A stretch of DNA of 64,000 nucleotides from UBA668 sp040081465 (GCA_040081465.1 JBEBGL010000008.1:1-64000); one strand, 5' to 3'. Shown: positions 43,479 to 51,843, counted from the stretch's first letter. A program made the numbers and translations. The notes: generated by a model not told the origin, from the sequence alone.

Positions 43479-44921
43479 CTAGCCCTTGAACGACACGGCG
43501 AGGTCGATCAGTAGTCGTGTCCCGAACCCGGTCGCGCCCTTCGACAACCATCCGTCGTCGGCATCGACAGCCATCGGGCCAGCAATGTCGAGGTGCGCCC
43601 ATGGCACATCGCCGACGAACTCGGACAAGAACAGCGAGGCCGTGATCGCGCCACCGTGTGGGCCGCCGATGTTGCGCATGTCGGCGACGTTGCTATCGAG
43701 CAACTTGCGATACGCCTTCTCCAGCGGCAACTGCCAAACCTGCTCGTCGGTGGCCGAACCTGACGCACGCACCTTGTCGATGAACCGCTGATCGTTGCCG
43801 ATGACACCGGCAAGCTTCGTACCAAGTGCAACCATGCACGCGCCGGTGAGCGTCGCGATGTCGACGATCGCATCGGGCTTGTCCTCGACAGCGAGCGACA
43901 GGCCATCGGCGAGAACCAATCGCCCTTCGGCGTCAGTGTTGTGAATCTCGGCGGTCTTGCCGTTGCGAAAGGTCAGCACGTCGCCGAGCTTGGTCGCATC
44001 GCCACCGGTCATGTTGTCGGTACACATCAGATAGCCGGTGACCTTCGCCTTGCAGTGCAGCGACTTCAAGGCGCTCATCGCCGACAACACCGCGGCCGCA
44101 CCGCTCATGTCCATCTTCATCGTGATCATGCCGTCGCTGGGCTTCAGGCTGAGTCCGCCGGAATCGAACATCACGCCCTTGCCAACCATCGCCAAGTGAC
44201 CAACGGGATTGCGCGGGCTGTATGTGAGACGCACCATGCGCGGGGGTTCGGTGCTACCAGCGTTGACTCCCAACATGCCGCCGCAGCCCATCTCGGCCAA
44301 CTGGTCGGCATCGAATACTTCAACCGTCAATCCGTTTGCGCTGCCGACCTCAACCGCCCGCTCTGCGATGTGACGCGCGGCCATGTACCTGGGCGGTGTG
44401 TTGGCGAGATCGCGCGCGAGGTAAGCGGCGGCCGCCGTGGCCTGCCCACGATCGCTGCCGACTCGCGCTCCCTTGCTACGGCTCTCGCCAACCACGAGGG
44501 TGAACTGTGTGAGCGAGCTCTTGTTCGGCTCCTTCTTGATTCCGGCGTATCGATACGCGGCCAACAGAGCTCCCTCGACTACAGCTTGCGCCGCCTTTGT
44601 TGCATCGACGCCAGCGAGGTCGGCCAGCGTCGTGGCAACGGTCGCGCGTTTGCCTGCTGCGCGAACAACGGCGGCGGCCGCGTTACGCAGAACTGTCGTT
44701 GTCAACGAGCCGAGCTCGCCGATCCCAACGGCGATTTGTGTCGGCCCTGTCGGTGAGGGAAGCACCAGCGTTTGACCGGGTTTGCCCTCGAAACCAGCTT
44801 TCTCGAGCGCCGCGCGACTGTGGCCGAGCGAGCGTGGCACGGCGCCGGTGGTCGCAACAGGGACACCAATTGCATCGACTTTGGTCGGGACGCTGCGAGA
44901 GATCAACACGGTGACGTTCAT
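43479..44921 (-). CDS. pepA: Leucyl aminopeptidase (M17, PepA)
   Basis: 480 aa. The N-terminal alpha/beta domain precedes the catalytic domain with VGKGVMFDSGGLSLKP (metal-binding Asp and Lys), MKMDMSGAAAV, and the M17 signature NTDAEGRLVLADGL. It is a hexameric, dizinc cytosolic aminopeptidase that recycles peptides. ATG 44921 gives the family N-terminus; the frame upstream is Arg-rich and unlikely. It is divergent from the YceI gene, across 94 bp. Confidence 0.95.
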   Translation of the reverse strand: MNVTVLISRSVPTKVDAIGVPVATTGAVPRSLGHSRAALEKAGFEGKPGQTLVLPSPTGPTQIAVGIGELGSLTTTVLRNAAAAVVRAAGKRATVATTLADLAGVDATKAAQAVVEGALLAAYRYAGIKKEPNKSSLTQFTLVVGESRSKGARVGSDRGQATAAAAYLARDLANTPPRYMAARHIAERAVEVGSANGLTVEVFDADQLAEMGCGGMLGVNAGSTEPPRMVRLTYSPRNPVGHLAMVGKGVMFDSGGLSLKPSDGMITMKMDMSGAAAVLSAMSALKSLHCKAKVTGYLMCTDNMTGGDATKLGDVLTFRNGKTAEIHNTDAEGRLVLADGLSLAVEDKPDAIVDIATLTGACMVALGTKLAGVIGNDQRFIDKVRASGSATDEQVWQLPLEKAYRKLLDSNVADMRNIGGPHGGAITASLFLSEFVGDVPWAHLDIAGPMAVDADDGWLSKGATGFGTRLLIDLAVSFKG

Positions 44922-45015
44922 GGCGGTCAGTCTTGCCGCTTTGCCCACGCGCCGCACGAATCGGCCAATTCGCCTGACGGTAAAACGATCCTTGCCTGTG
45001 TAATCATCCCCGCCC

Positions 45016-45726
45016 ATGACCAGGCACTGGAAGAAACTCGTAGTCGTAGTCCTCTCACTCGTCGTGCTTGTTCTCGCGGCGTCGTTCCTCTACGCCAAGG
45101 TCATCAACAAGGCCGACGACGAGTTCGACACCAGCGACGTCAAGGATCGACTGACGACCACGACGGTCAGCGACGCGACCGATTCGACGACCGGATCAAC
45201 TGACGGAGTCGACGGCGGGTGGAGGATCGTGGAGGGTTCCGAGGTCGGCTATCGCGTCGAAGAAAGCATCAACGGCTTCGACACCACCGCCAATGGCCGC
45301 ACAACCGACGTCAGTGGCAACTTCAGTATTGAGGGCGCGCAGGTAACGACTGGCGAGTTCTACGTCAATATGACGACATTCTCGAGCGACGAAGGCCGGC
45401 GCGACAATGCGTTCAACGGCCGCATCATGGACGTCGACACATTCCCCACGGCGACGATGGTGCTGACCGAGCCGATCGACTTCGGCGAGGTTCCCGCGGA
45501 TGGCACAACCATCTCGGCGACCGCAACAGGCGACCTCACGTTGCACGGTGTCACCAAGTCGGTGACGTTCACGGTGGAAGCGACATTTCAGTCGGGTCGC
45601 GTCGGCGTGCTCGGACAAATCCCTATCGTGTTCGCCGATTACGACATCCCCAACCCATCGAATGCAAGCATTAGCACCGAAGACAGCGGCCTGCTTGAGT
45701 TCGTGCTGATCTTCGATCGCGCATAA
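45016..45726 (+). CDS. YceI-family protein, membrane-anchored
   Basis: 236 aa. An N-terminal transmembrane or signal anchor (VVVVLSLVVLVLAASFLY) and a Thr/Asp-rich linker precede a YceI lipocalin-like domain (WRIVEGSEVGYRVEE, ATATGDLTLHGVTKSVTF, FADYDIPNPS). YceI proteins bind long polyisoprenoids outside the membrane. Start ATG 45016. The next gene follows by 9 bp and may share its transcript. Confidence 0.9.
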   Translation: MTRHWKKLVVVVLSLVVLVLAASFLYAKVINKADDEFDTSDVKDRLTTTTVSDATDSTTGSTDGVDGGWRIVEGSEVGYRVEESINGFDTTANGRTTDVSGNFSIEGAQVTTGEFYVNMTTFSSDEGRRDNAFNGRIMDVDTFPTATMVLTEPIDFGEVPADGTTISATATGDLTLHGVTKSVTFTVEATFQSGRVGVLGQIPIVFADYDIPNPSNASISTEDSGLLEFVLIFDRA

Positions 45727-45735
45727 CGTGCCGAC

Positions 45736-45999
45736 ATGAACTTGATTGCTTGGATCATCGTCGGATTCATCGCTGGCCTGCTCGCGAGATGGATTGTTCG
45801 CGACGACAAATCCGGTTGCCTCTACACGATTGCTGTCGGCGTTCTCGGTGCGCTGATCGGCGGTGCTCTAATGCAGGCCGCCGGCAAACGCGGATTTAAC
45901 GACGACCTCGACGTGCGCTCGATCCTCGTCGCGGCACTCGGCGCCGTCTTGCTATTGCTGGTGTTGCAGGCCCTGAGTGTGGGCAAACGACGCCGATAA
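45736..45999 (+). CDS. GlsB/YeaQ/YmgE-family membrane protein
   Basis: 87 aa with three hydrophobic segments: LIAWIIVGFIAGLLARWIV, GVLGALIGGALMQ and ILVAALGAVLLLLVLQAL. The Gly-rich helix pattern and length match the transglycosylase-associated / GlsB stress-response family, an inner-membrane protein of unknown biochemical role. It follows the YceI gene and is convergent with the ArsC-family gene (15 bp apart). Confidence 0.88.
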   Translation: MNLIAWIIVGFIAGLLARWIVRDDKSGCLYTIAVGVLGALIGGALMQAAGKRGFNDDLDVRSILVAALGAVLLLLVLQALSVGKRRR

Positions 46000-46014
46000 G
46001 GCCGTCGGACCCTT

Positions 46015-46368
46015 TCAGGACAGCAGCTTCGTGATCCGATCCTTCGGACGCCCGATGATCGCTTTCTTCTTCGTGACAAGTACCGGTCGCTGGAGAAGTT
46101 GCTTGTGCTTCAACAACAACTTCACCACCTGATCCTCGGTCTTCGCGTCCTTTTCGGTCAGCCCTAACTTCGTCCACAGGCTGTCGCGACGTACGAGTTC
46201 GGTGAACGGGTCTTCCAACTTCGCGATGATGCTGCGCAGTGTCGCCTCATTCGGTGGCGTCTTGATGTACAGCACAATCTCAGCGTCGACGCCGAGTTCC
46301 TCTGCAATGCGCACGGCATTGCTGGAAGAGTTTCAATGCGGGTTGTGGTAGATCGTCACTTGGGCCAT
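46015..46368 (-). CDS. ArsC-family arsenate-reductase-like protein, probable selenoprotein (TGA = Sec at residue 12)
   Basis: The reading frame from ATG 46368 reads MAQVTIYHNPH, then TGA (46335-46333), then NSSSNAVRIAEELG and on to residue 117. In ArsC (YHNPxC) the catalytic Cys is residue 12; here TGA is at exactly codon 12. Arg60, Arg94 (QRPVLVT) and Arg107 (IGRP) match the three arsenate-binding arginines of E. coli ArsC by number, and Ser15 is kept. A hairpin with SECIS features follows the TGA. It is therefore most likely a selenocysteine-containing thioredoxin-fold oxidoreductase. Starting at GTG 46314 would give a dead 99-residue remnant. The alternative is a pseudogene, but the rest of the frame is intact. 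No selABCD genes are in the window. The gene is divergent from the one at 46503. Confidence 0.8.
46297..46332 (-). promoter_or_regulatory. SECIS-like hairpin after the in-frame TGA
   Basis: In mRNA sense, immediately after the TGA: AACTC, TTCC, A, GCAATGC, loop CGTGC, GCATTGC, AGA, GGAA. The upper stem GCAATGC/GCATTGC (46322-46316 with 46310-46304) is 7/7, the lower stem TTCC/GGAA is 4/4, with a small asymmetric internal loop. The apical loop starts 17 nt after the TGA and carries G at its second position, both within the described bacterial SECIS consensus (from memory). It should recruit SelB. Confidence 0.7.
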
Positions 46369-46429
46369 GTCGAGCAGCGTAGCGATTGCCCGAACTGTGT
46401 GAGACCCCGTTCGTAGGGTCGTGACCTAA

Positions 46430-46498
46430 CGGCTTCCCCCGGTTCACGCACCGCCCGCGCGCCTTGTGTTCAGCGCGTTCGGCATCACCCCGGAGGCC
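46430..46498 (+). promoter_or_regulatory. Leader motif copy with Shine-Dalgarno complementarity
   Basis: CGGCTTCCCCCGGTTCAC (46430-46447) differs from the motif at 42850 at only two of 18 positions. Its GGCTTCC (46431-46437) can pair with the Shine-Dalgarno region GGAGGCC (46492-46498) through six Watson-Crick pairs and one G-U. As at 42850, the motif could mask the ribosome-binding site of the next gene (ATG 46503). Confidence 0.45.
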
Positions 46499-46502
46499 AC
46501 CC

Positions 46503-46997
46503 ATGTCCACCACTGAACTTCCATCGCACGAACGTCCGTCCCACGACGGGCCAGCACCCGTGCGCTGCGCTGCCGACGCGCTGCGCCTGCTGTTTCTTGC
46601 ATCAGCGAATCCGTTGCAGCCCGAGACTCTTGCCTTCATCCTCGACAAGCAGGGTCGCGGTGGAGTGATCACCATCGTCTCGGGCACTACCGATGCCGAC
46701 TCTGTCCTGCCAGTGACCGAGTGCATGTCGCGTGCGGCCGAGCGCGTCGACCGAGCTGCAGCGTTGGTCGTCGCTTCTGTTCGTCCCGGCGGTTGCGTGC
46801 TGCCCGGCGACCTCGACCGCTGGATGGAAGCAAGCACGCTCGCGGCGGCGTACGGCGTGACGTTGATCGAGTGGTTCATCATCACTGAGTCGGGTGCACA
46901 ATGCCCACGCGACCTGCTTGGCGAACCCGAGCGATGGAAGCAACTACACCCTGGTCGTTCAGTTGGAACTTCGCCGCTGCGCAGCGCTCAGCCGTAG
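46503..46997 (+). CDS. Hypothetical protein
   Basis: 164 aa, cytoplasmic. I recognise a pattern recurrent in actinobacteria but no named domain: LFLASANPLQPETLAFILD, an AALVVASVRPGG strand, LPGDLDRWMEAS, and EWFIITESGAQCPRDLLGEP. The short Asp/Arg and Cys-Pro-Arg-Asp motifs suggest a small ligand- or nucleic-acid-interaction fold. ATG 46503 has a GGAGG Shine-Dalgarno. Its end overlaps the DUF4031 gene by 39 bp on the opposite strand. It shares a leader motif with the gene at 42889. Confidence 0.72.
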   Translation: MSTTELPSHERPSHDGPAPVRCAADALRLLFLASANPLQPETLAFILDKQGRGGVITIVSGTTDADSVLPVTECMSRAAERVDRAAALVVASVRPGGCVLPGDLDRWMEASTLAAAYGVTLIEWFIITESGAQCPRDLLGEPERWKQLHPGRSVGTSPLRSAQP

Positions 46998-47234
46998 GCC
47001 AGCAGCGCGCAAGCGGCGCAACAACTCGCGAGTCGGCGTGGGCACTGCGCCGAATGAAACCACCTCGTCGTAGAACTCCTCGGGTACGTCGTAGTGATCG
47101 CCATGGAAGCCACGGCGCGGAATGCCAGCCCGCTCGGCGAAATCGTGCAACTCGTCCAGCGACGTATCGCTGACGAGGTGCGACCACAACCGCTCCTTGA
47201 ACCACCAGCGAGGTTCGTCGATAAGTAGGGCCAC
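46959..47234 (-). CDS. DUF4031-domain protein
   Basis: 91 aa. It starts MALLIDEPRWWFKERLWSHL, with the continuing segment VSDTSLDELHDFAERAGIP, GFHGDHYDVPEEFYDEVVS and FGAVPTPTRELLRRLR matching the small DUF4031 family of actinobacteria. Its function is unknown. GTG 47234 is the start. It is convergent with the gene at 46503 (overlapping its 3' end) and nearly divergent from the membrane gene at 47255. Confidence 0.85.
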   Translation of the reverse strand: MALLIDEPRWWFKERLWSHLVSDTSLDELHDFAERAGIPRRGFHGDHYDVPEEFYDEVVSFGAVPTPTRELLRRLRAAGLRLSAAQRRSSN

Positions 47235-47254
47235 AGCAACATACGATCACATTC

Positions 47255-48124
47255 GTGACAGGCGGAAACGAAATCAACGCTCCGGAATCAACTCGGGTAC
47301 GTCGCGTCCTGCACCGCAAGCGCGCCGTGCTCCGCGACAGTCTGACCGTCGTGCGAACGACTTGGCGCACACTGCGGCGCGATCGCTTTCTTGTACGCGT
47401 GCTATGGGGCATCGCGGTCGGCGGCATTGTCGGGCTGATTCTGTGGAAGATTGCCAGCAAGTCGTCTCCTGCAGGGGAACGCGCTCGCTTTCGTCCGGTT
47501 GCGATCGGCGTGCGGCTGGTGGCGGCTTTATGCGTTCAGTACGTCGTGGCGTCGTGGTTGTACTCGCGCTGGTCCGGCGAGGTGCACGAGCGCGGCCGAC
47601 ACCTCTGGCGTCGTCTCGTGCGACTTCTGCCCGCGTTCATTGTTTGGGCAGTCGTGCTCGGCTGGCTCGATCGAGCAACCCAAGCGTCAACCTTCTCGAC
47701 CCTGATTCGTACCGGCGCATCGTTCGCACTGGGCTACGCACTCTCGTACGCAGTACCCGCGGCGGCCGTCTATCGCTCTGGCATGTTCCACGCGTTTCGT
47801 CGTTCCTACCAAGCGTTCCGTCGCACGTTCGGCGCCGACCTGTTCGCGTGGTCTGGAGTTTGGCTGGTGACTGGGTTCGTCGCGCTTGCGACCGCTGTGC
47901 CAGAGGCATTCGATCTCTACTCGCCGGGGTCGCCTGCGCGCGGTGGTTTCATCGGACGGCTCGTGGGTTGGGGCTTAGTAATACCGCTTTCGCTCGGAGC
48001 GCTCGCGCTCAGCGCCGGCTTCTGCACAGTCATCTTCTTCGCGCTGACGCGCAACCACGCGCCGACCGAGTATCCGAAGGCGGCAGTCGAAACCGTCTGT
48101 GGACTGCAACTCGACGACAACTAA
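47255..48124 (+). CDS. Integral membrane protein, unknown
   Basis: 289 aa. A basic N-terminal cytoplasmic stretch (VRRVLHRKRAVLRDSL) precedes about six hydrophobic segments, for example LWGIAVGGIVGLILWKI, AIGVRLVAALCVQYVVASWLY, AFIVWAVVLGWLD, LIRTGASFALGYALSYAVPAA and a final IPLSLGALALSAGFCTVIFF. No signature motif is seen. GTG 47255 is the start; the next gene starts 11 bp downstream, so an operon with DUF3039 and LysE is likely. Confidence 0.75.
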   Translation: MTGGNEINAPESTRVRRVLHRKRAVLRDSLTVVRTTWRTLRRDRFLVRVLWGIAVGGIVGLILWKIASKSSPAGERARFRPVAIGVRLVAALCVQYVVASWLYSRWSGEVHERGRHLWRRLVRLLPAFIVWAVVLGWLDRATQASTFSTLIRTGASFALGYALSYAVPAAAVYRSGMFHAFRRSYQAFRRTFGADLFAWSGVWLVTGFVALATAVPEAFDLYSPGSPARGGFIGRLVGWGLVIPLSLGALALSAGFCTVIFFALTRNHAPTEYPKAAVETVCGLQLDDN

Positions 48125-48134
48125 CCTGTTCTGC

Positions 48135-48443
48135 GTGAGCAACCCGGCCACCGTCACTCGACCCGCGACGCGCACGATTGTCGACACGATCGTCGATACC
48201 GAGCATGTGCTCGAGACGGGTAAGCCAGCCAACGCTCACATCGTGAAAACCGATCCTGGCGAGAACGCTGCTGCCAAGGTTCTCGAGGCTCGCATTTATG
48301 GCACGCCGATCGAAGCCCTCTGCGGCCACGTGTGGGTGCCGTCGCGCGATCCAAAGCAGCTACCGCTGTGCGAGGCATGCAAGTCGATTTACGACATGTA
48401 CAAGGCGTTCAACGAAGGCCTCGGCGATCAGCCGAACGACTGA
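48135..48443 (+). CDS. DUF3039-domain protein
   Basis: 102 aa. The C-terminal half has ALCGHVWVPSRDPKQLPLC and CKSIYDMY, the DUF3039 zinc-binding-like cysteine arrangement (Cys, Cys, Cys with Pro-rich spacers) found across actinobacteria. Its function is unknown. GTG 48135 is the start; the stop overlaps the LysE start (TGATG). Confidence 0.85.
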   Translation: MSNPATVTRPATRTIVDTIVDTEHVLETGKPANAHIVKTDPGENAAAKVLEARIYGTPIEALCGHVWVPSRDPKQLPLCEACKSIYDMYKAFNEGLGDQPND

Positions 48444-49084
48444 TGCCCACCGCTGCCACCATTCTTGCTTTTGCCGGCGCATCGATCGTGCTGCTGCTGA
48501 TCCCTGGTCCGGCCGTGCTCTACATCGTCAACCGCAGCGTTAGCGACGGACGCGAAGCCGGGCTGGCAGCTGTCGTCGGACTAACGCTTGGAAACCTGGT
48601 GCACGCGCTGGCCGCGGCAGTTGGTCTATCCGCGATCCTTGCCACGTCCGCCGTCGCCTTCACCACCGTGAAGTGGTTGGGTGCGGGCTACCTCGTGTAT
48701 GTCGGCGTGCGCACATTGTTGCGACCAGCACCGGCCATCGACCCCGACCAACCAGGTGTCAGTGCGCGACGCGCGTTCACGCAAGGAGTCGTCGTCAACG
48801 TTTTGAACCCGAAGGTCGCTCTGTTCTTCCTGTCGTTCCTGCCGCAATTCATCCGGCCCGAGAACGGCCGACCAGCACTGCAAGCACTAGTGCTCGGGCT
48901 GGTGTTTGTCGGCATCGGGTTCTTCACCGATGGCACGTACTCATTGATCGCCAGCAGTCTGCGCACAGTCTTGTTGCGCGGCAAGACATTGCCATTCGTA
49001 CAACGGTGGGTGGCCGGGACTGTTTTCATCGGGCTCGGGCTTGTCGCCGCAACCGCGTCAGTGTCGCACTCCAGCAAAGACTGA
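48443..49084 (+). CDS. LysE/RhtB-family amino acid exporter
   Basis: 213 aa with six hydrophobic helices. IPGPAVLYIVNRSVSDGREAG is the LysE-family N-terminal signature (P-G-P after helix 1), followed by VVGLTLGNLVHAL and the conserved NPKVALFFLSFLPQF helix. It exports basic or neutral amino acids such as threonine or homoserine. ATG 48443 overlaps the DUF3039 stop. Confidence 0.9.
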   Translation: MPTAATILAFAGASIVLLLIPGPAVLYIVNRSVSDGREAGLAAVVGLTLGNLVHALAAAVGLSAILATSAVAFTTVKWLGAGYLVYVGVRTLLRPAPAIDPDQPGVSARRAFTQGVVVNVLNPKVALFFLSFLPQFIRPENGRPALQALVLGLVFVGIGFFTDGTYSLIASSLRTVLLRGKTLPFVQRWVAGTVFIGLGLVAATASVSHSSKD

Positions 49085-49133
49085 TCCGACGCGACTGGCT
49101 AAAGACAGCGACGTAGCTGTTACCGTGCCCTGC

Positions 49134-50069
49134 GTGTCGGCACCCATGTGCGTCATCGGCGACTTCGCCTGGGATGTGCTCATTCGCACCAACCGCGAAC
49201 TGTTGCGTGGGGGCGACACATTCGGCGAAGTGATGCTGACCCCCGGTGGTAGTGCCGCCAACGTCGCGGTATGGGCAAGTCGAGCGGGACTCACTACCGA
49301 GTTCATCGGCAAGATCGGCCGCGATCGTTTCGGGCAGCTGGCACAGGAAGATCTCGATCGCGAGCACGTGATCGCGCACTTCGTTGAGACCGACGCTCAC
49401 CTCACTGGTTCAGTTGCCGTCTTCGTCGACCACACCGGCGAACGGTCGATGGTGTCAGGGCATGGTGCCGACTTTTATCTACTGCCACAAGAGATTCCGC
49501 GCGACGTCGTCTGTCGCGCACGTCACTTGCATCTGACGGCTTGGTCGTTCTTCGTCGATCCGCCACGCGCCGCGGCCCGCGCAGCCGCATTGCTCGCGCA
49601 GTCGTCGGGCGCGACACTTTCGTTCGATCCTGGCTCGTTCCAGATGATCGGCGAGATGGGCGTTGGAAACTTTCTAGCCGTGACGCAAGACCTCGGCATC
49701 GACATCTTCTTGCCTAACAAGGAAGAGGGCAGCATGTTGACCGGCGGCCTTACCGAACCGGACGCGATCGCGGCCAGCCTGTCCAAGCTGTATCCAAAGG
49801 CGCTGATCATGCTGAAGCTCGATGCCGATGGCGCACTCGTTTGGGAGAATGGCAGCGGCACGCACATTCCTGCGGGCACCAACAATCTCGTTGACGCGAC
49901 TGGCGCAGGCGATTCATTTGCGGGCGGCTTCCTCGCGCATTACTTGGAACACGGCGATGCAGTTGCCGCGGCTCGTTTTGCGACGACTATTTCGGCGTGG
50001 GTGATCGAGCACCTCGGCGCACGTCCGGAACCCAACGCCAAACTGCGCGCGGTACTACGTCGTACATGA
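49134..50069 (+). CDS. PfkB-family carbohydrate/nucleoside kinase
   Basis: 311 aa ribokinase fold. PGGSAANVAVWASRAG (substrate lid, PfkB motif 1), FIGKIGRDRFG and DATGAGDSFAGGFL (PfkB motif 2, with the catalytic Asp) are clear. It phosphorylates a sugar or a nucleoside; the substrate is unknown. GTG 49134 is preferred (ATG 49146, GTG 49125 are alternatives). It is followed by the EamA gene after 60 bp. Confidence 0.92.
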   Translation: MSAPMCVIGDFAWDVLIRTNRELLRGGDTFGEVMLTPGGSAANVAVWASRAGLTTEFIGKIGRDRFGQLAQEDLDREHVIAHFVETDAHLTGSVAVFVDHTGERSMVSGHGADFYLLPQEIPRDVVCRARHLHLTAWSFFVDPPRAAARAAALLAQSSGATLSFDPGSFQMIGEMGVGNFLAVTQDLGIDIFLPNKEEGSMLTGGLTEPDAIAASLSKLYPKALIMLKLDADGALVWENGSGTHIPAGTNNLVDATGAGDSFAGGFLAHYLEHGDAVAAARFATTISAWVIEHLGARPEPNAKLRAVLRRT

Positions 50070-50129
50070 GTTAGTGCAACGTCCGAAACCCGCTCGCGGA
50101 TGTAACGCCCCGGCCGTAGCCTCGGACTC

Positions 50130-51050
50130 GTGACTACAGCTGCCGCCTCTGCACAACGTCCGGTTGCAACTGCACCGACACACATGTCGCCACTCGACTG
50201 GACGCGACTGGCGATCCCCGGACTCGTGTGGGGTACGTCGTTCTACTTCATAGCCGAAGGTCTCGAGGCGTTCCCAGCCGCGGTAATCACACCAATGCGA
50301 GTTGGGTTCGGGTTCGCGACACTCAGCATGTTTCCTTCGGCTCGTCGCGTGAAGATCGAACGCCACGACATGCGGCGCGTTCTGCTGTTGGGTGTCATCT
50401 GGATGGCACTGCCACTATCGATGTTCCCGTTCGCCGAGGAGCGTGTGTCGTCGTCGGTAACGGGAATGCTCAATGGCGCGACTGCTCTGTTCGTGGCGGT
50501 TGTTGCTGCCTTCCTTGCCCGACGACTACCCCCCGTTCAGCAGATAATCGGTGTCATTGTCGGTTTCGCTGGCGTGATGCTGATCGCGTTCGCCTCGGGA
50601 GCCGGCGGTGATAACTCGTGGATCGGTCTCGGGTTGATCTTCATCGCCCTCGTGTTCTACGGCTTCTCGCTCAACCTCGCGGTGCCATTGCAACAGAAGT
50701 ACGGCAGCCTTCCCGTGCTATGGCGTGCGCAAGGCATTGCTTTCGTTCTGTTGGCGCCGCTCGCGATACCGGCGGTCGACGACATCGACTTCGCCTGGGG
50801 CCCTTTCTTTGCGATGGTCGGCCTTGGAGTGCTCGGCACCGCTCTCGCCTTCGTGGTGATGGCGAACAACGCGGGCCGCCTCGGCAGTACCCGCGCCTCG
50901 GTGACCGTCTACTTGGTTCCGGTCGTCTCGTTGCTGCTCGGCGCTCTCGTACGCCACGAGTCGGTGGCGATACTTGCGATCGTTGGCTGCGCTATCGCTG
51001 TGCTGGGTGCGTACATCACCAACCGCGCGCGGCGACCGGCAGCGAGCTAA
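50130..51050 (+). CDS. EamA/DMT-family transporter
   Basis: 306 aa with ten hydrophobic segments in two EamA repeats: IPGLVWGTSFYFIAEGL, GMLNGATALFVAVVAAFLARR, GVIVGFAGVMLIAFASGAGG and the second half ending VVSLLLGALVRHES. Substrate unknown. GTG 50130 is the start. It overlaps the metallo-beta-lactamase gene by 4 bp on the opposite strand. Confidence 0.87.
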   Translation: MTTAAASAQRPVATAPTHMSPLDWTRLAIPGLVWGTSFYFIAEGLEAFPAAVITPMRVGFGFATLSMFPSARRVKIERHDMRRVLLLGVIWMALPLSMFPFAEERVSSSVTGMLNGATALFVAVVAAFLARRLPPVQQIIGVIVGFAGVMLIAFASGAGGDNSWIGLGLIFIALVFYGFSLNLAVPLQQKYGSLPVLWRAQGIAFVLLAPLAIPAVDDIDFAWGPFFAMVGLGVLGTALAFVVMANNAGRLGSTRASVTVYLVPVVSLLLGALVRHESVAILAIVGCAIAVLGAYITNRARRPAAS

Positions 51051-51823
51051 GCACGCCGGTCGAGGTACGCCCGACACAGTTCGTGTAGGCGTTCGCGACC
51101 GAAGCTGTCGTTGTGGCCGGCATGCACAACGTCGACGGGCAACGTCATCAACCGGCGCATCGTTGCGCAGTAGTCGGCGATGCTCGATTCGGGCAGGTTG
51201 TCGAGCAGTGGGCCGTCGTACATCGCATCGCCCGAGAACAGCGTGCCCGTTGCTTGATCCCACAATCCGATCGACCCTGGCGAGTGGCCAGGCAAGTGCA
51301 CCACCTCAAAGGCGCGATCGCCCGTGTCGACTATGTCGCCGTCGTCGAGCAGGCGCGTGACCCGCGCCGGTTGCATGCGGTACTGCTCGAACACGTAGCC
51401 AGCCGGCAGCGCATCAACGAAATAGGGATCCTCGAGTATGTAGTCGCACTCGGCGAAGAGTGCCAGCGTGTCGGCACCCCAGCCTTCAACTACATCGAGT
51501 GTGTTCAGCGCGGGAGCTTGCAACAGCGGCGCTTCCAGTGCATGCGCGAATACCTCAGCAAACTCGTGATGGCCACCGATGTGATCGTCGTGACCGTGTG
51601 TCGCTACAGCCGCCACCGGCTTGTCGAGTAGGTCACCCATCTCGCTGACAAGGCTGCCTACACCCATCCCGGTATCGATCACCAAGTCGCGATCGCGACC
51701 ACGGACATGCCAGATGTTGCAACGCACAGACTCGACGACGTGGGGCTCCCACAACAACGTGATCGCGTCGTCGATCCGCCTGCTATCGAACCAACGCTGA
51801 GCGACAGGCAAGACCACGGTCAT
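51047..51823 (-). CDS. Metallo-beta-lactamase-fold hydrolase
   Basis: About 258 aa. DTGMGVG, the metal signature THGHDDHIGGH (H-x-H-x-D-H), the HLPGHSPGS His, the FSGDAMYDG Asp and the C-terminal AGHNDSF His complete the binuclear site. It is a member of the glyoxalase II/MBL superfamily acting on a thioester or other ester. ATG 51823 is chosen (GTG 51841 upstream). It lies 20 bp downstream of dnaE2 on the same strand and may share its transcript. Confidence 0.88.
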   Translation of the reverse strand: MTVVLPVAQRWFDSRRIDDAITLLWEPHVVESVRCNIWHVRGRDRDLVIDTGMGVGSLVSEMGDLLDKPVAAVATHGHDDHIGGHHEFAEVFAHALEAPLLQAPALNTLDVVEGWGADTLALFAECDYILEDPYFVDALPAGYVFEQYRMQPARVTRLLDDGDIVDTGDRAFEVVHLPGHSPGSIGLWDQATGTLFSGDAMYDGPLLDNLPESSIADYCATMRRLMTLPVDVVHAGHNDSFGRERLHELCRAYLDRRA

Positions 51824-51843
51824 ATACGCAGTCTCGCGCACGA

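Noticed and set aside
46015..46314. A 99-residue ArsC-like protein starting at GTG 46314
   Set aside because: It would lack the YHNP loop and catalytic residue that define the family; the intact frame through a TGA at codon 12 explains the sequence better.
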